Shown here one piece after another: positions 61,297 through 64,000 of a stretch of DNA of 64,000 bases. A program made the translations under genes and the position numbers. Under the pieces are notes generated by a model. The model saw only the letters and a program-made list of their open reading frames with translations. It was not told the origin of the DNA and searched no databases. Within the stretch, counting starts at the first letter, position 1; each line of letters begins with the position of its first letter. Source of the stretch: Rhynchopus sp. YZ270_cl-10 (taxonomy: Eukaryota; Euglenozoa; Diplonemea; Diplonemida; Diplonemidae); the NCBI GenBank assembly GCA_964035575.1, contig OZ037854.1:186001-250000 (forward strand). The letters are read 5' to 3'.

Positions 61297-64000
61297 ATGA
61301 TAACATCAGATAAGAAACTCAAGGAGATAACTCAAGAGTACACAAACCAGATCAAGGAGTACAACAAGAGCATCAAGACTATCACTAAACTGATAGATTC
61401 TGGGGTGTTAAGTGATGTTGCGATCCAAGCCATACGACAGGATGTCGTTCTAATTCAAGACAAGATCGCAAATCTCAAGTTGGAACAGAAGAAGGCTCTG
61501 GTACCATTTCATGAGGAGAAGAAGAAGGATAAGGTTGCCAAGAAGAAGATCACAGACAAGGAGCTTCTACCATTCGTACAAGAAGATATCAAGGATCTGA
61601 AGACAGCTGTTGCAAAGGCTAAGAAAGATCTCCAAGGTACCTTCTTCAAGCAGAACAAGTCAAGATTCGTCAGAGACTTCACAGAGGAACAACAAGGGCA
61701 GCTGAATGATATCGAGAAGCAACACAAGGAAGCCAAACGTAAGATTCTTGATGATGCAAAAGAGACACACAAGGAAGATATCATTCGGGGAAGGCTTGGA
61801 ATAAAGAAGGAAGACACAGTCACTGATGAGATTGCTGAAGACCCCAACCATCTGGAGGAACTTATCGCAAAAACCGCAGTAAAAGTCAGCCATGGAGACA
61901 AAGGTACAGATGCCAAGATGATAATAGAGCTCCCTGAACCGCTAGATGAGTACTTCTCTTCAACAATACGTGCACAATATGACACCATCACCGCATTCAT
62001 TCAGGGAGACTTAGAAGGCAATCGCACCAAGAAGGTTAAGTTTATCTTGATGGCCATCTTCAGCAAACCAGACAATGAAACACCCAAACAAATCAGCAAG
62101 GAAGTATTCCTCAACAGTGTACTTGCAACAGACGTACTTGACTTAGATGCAGTTATGAAGCAAGGGAATGAGCTCTTCAACCGCGATGAAGGGGAGTCAG
62201 GTTTATTCTTTGTTGGCTTCAAGTATGTCACGATCTTAACCTACAACACAAAGATGCAGATCGGTGGTGAATATATTGATGTTGTGGAGAGGTTCAGTGC
62301 CAACTCCAATCTCAAGAAGAATATTGTGAATGTAAAGAATGATGAATACCCAGAAGTCAACAACGCATGCTTCCGTTTTGCTGTGATGGCACATGAACAC
62401 GACTTCCCGAAAGACGCATCACGAGTGAGCAAGTACTACAAGAAGAAGACTGGATGGATTGAGTCAAAGTATGATTTTTCGGTGTTTACTGACTACACGG
62501 TCCCTACAACGGATCAGCAGGTCAAACACTTCCTGAAGGAAAACAAGAACACATCAATTAGCATATATGGTATTGAAGCCACATCCAACTCCGACAAGAC
62601 AGGCAAGTTCCATGTGTTGAGGCACGAGAAGTCCCCAAAGGAAGACCACATGAACCTCCTCTTCCATGACAACCACTACATGCTGATCAAGAACCTGAGC
62701 AAGATGATGGGTGATAATAACAAATATGTGTGCCCCAAGTGTTTGTCAGTCAAGAAGGATACCAAGAAGGAGATTGATGCCCACCTTGAGTCATGCAACG
62801 AGAAACCAACACAGAGAACACAGATGGCAAGGTCTGCTATTATTGAGTTCTCCGAGAACAAGATGAAGAACAAAGAGATGAAGCCATTCATTATTACAGC
62901 AGATTTCGAGAGCTTCCTTGACACAAGAGACCAGGATACATCATACAGCAAGACAAAGACACAGACAGGCAAAGAGGAGACAACCATTCTCCAAACCCAT
63001 CGTGCAGCCTCTTTCTCCCTAAAGCTTGTACCCGACACTTCACTCCACTTTACAGGTAAAACACTTTACACATACACACCTTCAGATCAAGATGATGCAG
63101 TAGAGTACGAGATTGACTTACTTGGTCAATTCAACAATGCCTGCCAGGAGATAGCCGAGGACGTTGCAGCATTCATGACCACAAGCCAGAAGGAGCATGG
63201 TAGCATTGATAGTGCATGCATCGCATTTACAGCTGAAGATAAGGATAGACATGAAGAAGCCAAGAAGTGTGCATTCTGCAACAAGACCTTTAACTTCCAA
63301 AACATCAAAGTCAGAGACCATTGCCATTTGACTGGGAAGTACAGAAGGGCCTTGTGCTCTTGGTGCAACCTCAACAACAAGACAGAGTACAACATCCCCA
63401 TCTACTTCCACAACGCCAGAGGATACGACAACAACTATATCTTCAAGATGCTGAAGCAGTATGACTCAAATGGCGTCAATGTTCTGAACACCAACAGCCA
63501 AACAACAATGCTGATCAAGATGGACAAGTACACGAAAGTCAAGGTAAATCATGGGAAGGAGATTAAGAATAGGAAGATTTCGTTCCAGGTGAAGGATAGT
63601 CTACAAGTCATGTCGTCTTCGTTGGACACGCTGTTGAAGAACTTACCCCATGATCAGAAGGTACATCAGCTAGACTACATCAAGACCGCACACAGGGATA
63701 TTGACGTGAATGATAAAGGCATGCTTGACCTCTTGTTGGGTAAAGGAGTGTTTCCGTATTCGTACTTCGACAGTCCCAAGAAGCTAAGTGGATCACTACC
63801 ATCGAAAGACCTATGGTATGACTGTCTAAGGCAGGATGACATCAAACAAGAAGACTACGATAAAGCCTGCAGAGTGTGGAACACCCTAAAGTGCAAGACC
63901 TTCAAAGACTACCACGACTTCTACCTCAACATGGATGTGCTTGGTCTTGCAGACGTCCTACAGGCACAAAGGAAGAACCTCCACACAACACATAAGCTGG
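61297..64000 (+). CDS. Polinton protein-primed DNA polymerase B, second copy, cut by window edge
   Basis: Mirror of 23741-21038: the first 901 codons of the 1418-codon polymerase. The coiled N terminus, the HNH/zinc region and the exonuclease start are inside the window; the polymerase motifs would follow past its end. Confidence 0.95.
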   Translation, partial: MITSDKKLKEITQEYTNQIKEYNKSIKTITKLIDSGVLSDVAIQAIRQDVVLIQDKIANLKLEQKKALVPFHEEKKKDKVAKKKITDKELLPFVQEDIKDLKTAVAKAKKDLQGTFFKQNKSRFVRDFTEEQQGQLNDIEKQHKEAKRKILDDAKETHKEDIIRGRLGIKKEDTVTDEIAEDPNHLEELIAKTAVKVSHGDKGTDAKMIIELPEPLDEYFSSTIRAQYDTITAFIQGDLEGNRTKKVKFILMAIFSKPDNETPKQISKEVFLNSVLATDVLDLDAVMKQGNELFNRDEGESGLFFVGFKYVTILTYNTKMQIGGEYIDVVERFSANSNLKKNIVNVKNDEYPEVNNACFRFAVMAHEHDFPKDASRVSKYYKKKTGWIESKYDFSVFTDYTVPTTDQQVKHFLKENKNTSISIYGIEATSNSDKTGKFHVLRHEKSPKEDHMNLLFHDNHYMLIKNLSKMMGDNNKYVCPKCLSVKKDTKKEIDAHLESCNEKPTQRTQMARSAIIEFSENKMKNKEMKPFIITADFESFLDTRDQDTSYSKTKTQTGKEETTILQTHRAASFSLKLVPDTSLHFTGKTLYTYTPSDQDDAVEYEIDLLGQFNNACQEIAEDVAAFMTTSQKEHGSIDSACIAFTAEDKDRHEEAKKCAFCNKTFNFQNIKVRDHCHLTGKYRRALCSWCNLNNKTEYNIPIYFHNARGYDNNYIFKMLKQYDSNGVNVLNTNSQTTMLIKMDKYTKVKVNHGKEIKNRKISFQVKDSLQVMSSSLDTLLKNLPHDQKVHQLDYIKTAHRDIDVNDKGMLDLLLGKGVFPYSYFDSPKKLSGSLPSKDLWYDCLRQDDIKQEDYDKACRVWNTLKCKTFKDYHDFYLNMDVLGLADVLQAQRKNLHTTHKL

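Larger units (their letters stand above)
56778..64000. repeat. Giant inverted repeat, right arm (continues beyond window)
   Basis: Reverse complement of 21038-28260 in exact register. It carries the same nested MITE and R insertions at the same points. Confidence 0.95.

Overview
The window is nuclear DNA of a unicellular, probably flagellated eukaryote. The host genes have GT-AG introns that can be read directly (56, 61 and 185 nt, donors GTATG). They include an LRRC61-like leucine-rich repeat protein, a family tied to ciliated organisms, and a WW-domain protein with the KYGPEP-type motif I associate with protist proteins. The exact lineage cannot be told from the sequence.

1-11.9 kb is host sequence. 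All genes are on the minus strand: a helical protein cut by the window edge, a WW-domain protein, LRRC61, an isolated C-terminal membrane exon, an OTU-protease-like gene in offset frames, a decaying ankyrin gene lying between two related 122-bp tandem arrays, and a membrane-anchored P-loop ATPase with three exons.

11.9-28 kb is a Polinton (Maverick): packaging ATPase, penton, PLA2-like/zinc-ribbon protein, adenain-like protease, pX/pVI-like protein, retroviral-type integrase, major capsid protein, protein-primed DNA polymerase B and a fibre-like gene. It looks young and mostly whole. It carries two nested insertions: a TTAA-flanked piggyBac-like MITE and an R-family repeat that splits the fibre-like region. 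Everything from the polymerase to the fibre is present again in mirror image at 56.8-64 kb. The two arms keep exact register over more than 7.2 kb and share both nested insertions.

28-57 kb, between the arms, is a repeat landscape: 38-bp satellite arrays in opposite orientations; an 11-bp minisatellite; a GC-rich block repeated at the inner edges of the arrays; many copies of an R family headed by a short palindrome; related terminal-inverted-repeat elements (called E1, E2 and F here); a 1.8-kb-arm palindrome; and a perfect 108-bp palindrome. At 42879-52821 lies a 9.9-kb element with terminal inverted repeats flanked by TA. It holds two unrecognised genes (A, and B with a helix-turn-helix and zinc fingers) and a decayed inverted partial copy of them. 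Gene B is cut in two by E1, which itself holds twelve identical 229-bp units. Insertion order can be read: R, then the TA element in R, then E1 in the TA element.

The best candidate for something undescribed is this two-gene TA element, followed by the palindrome-headed R family and the giant inverted duplication.
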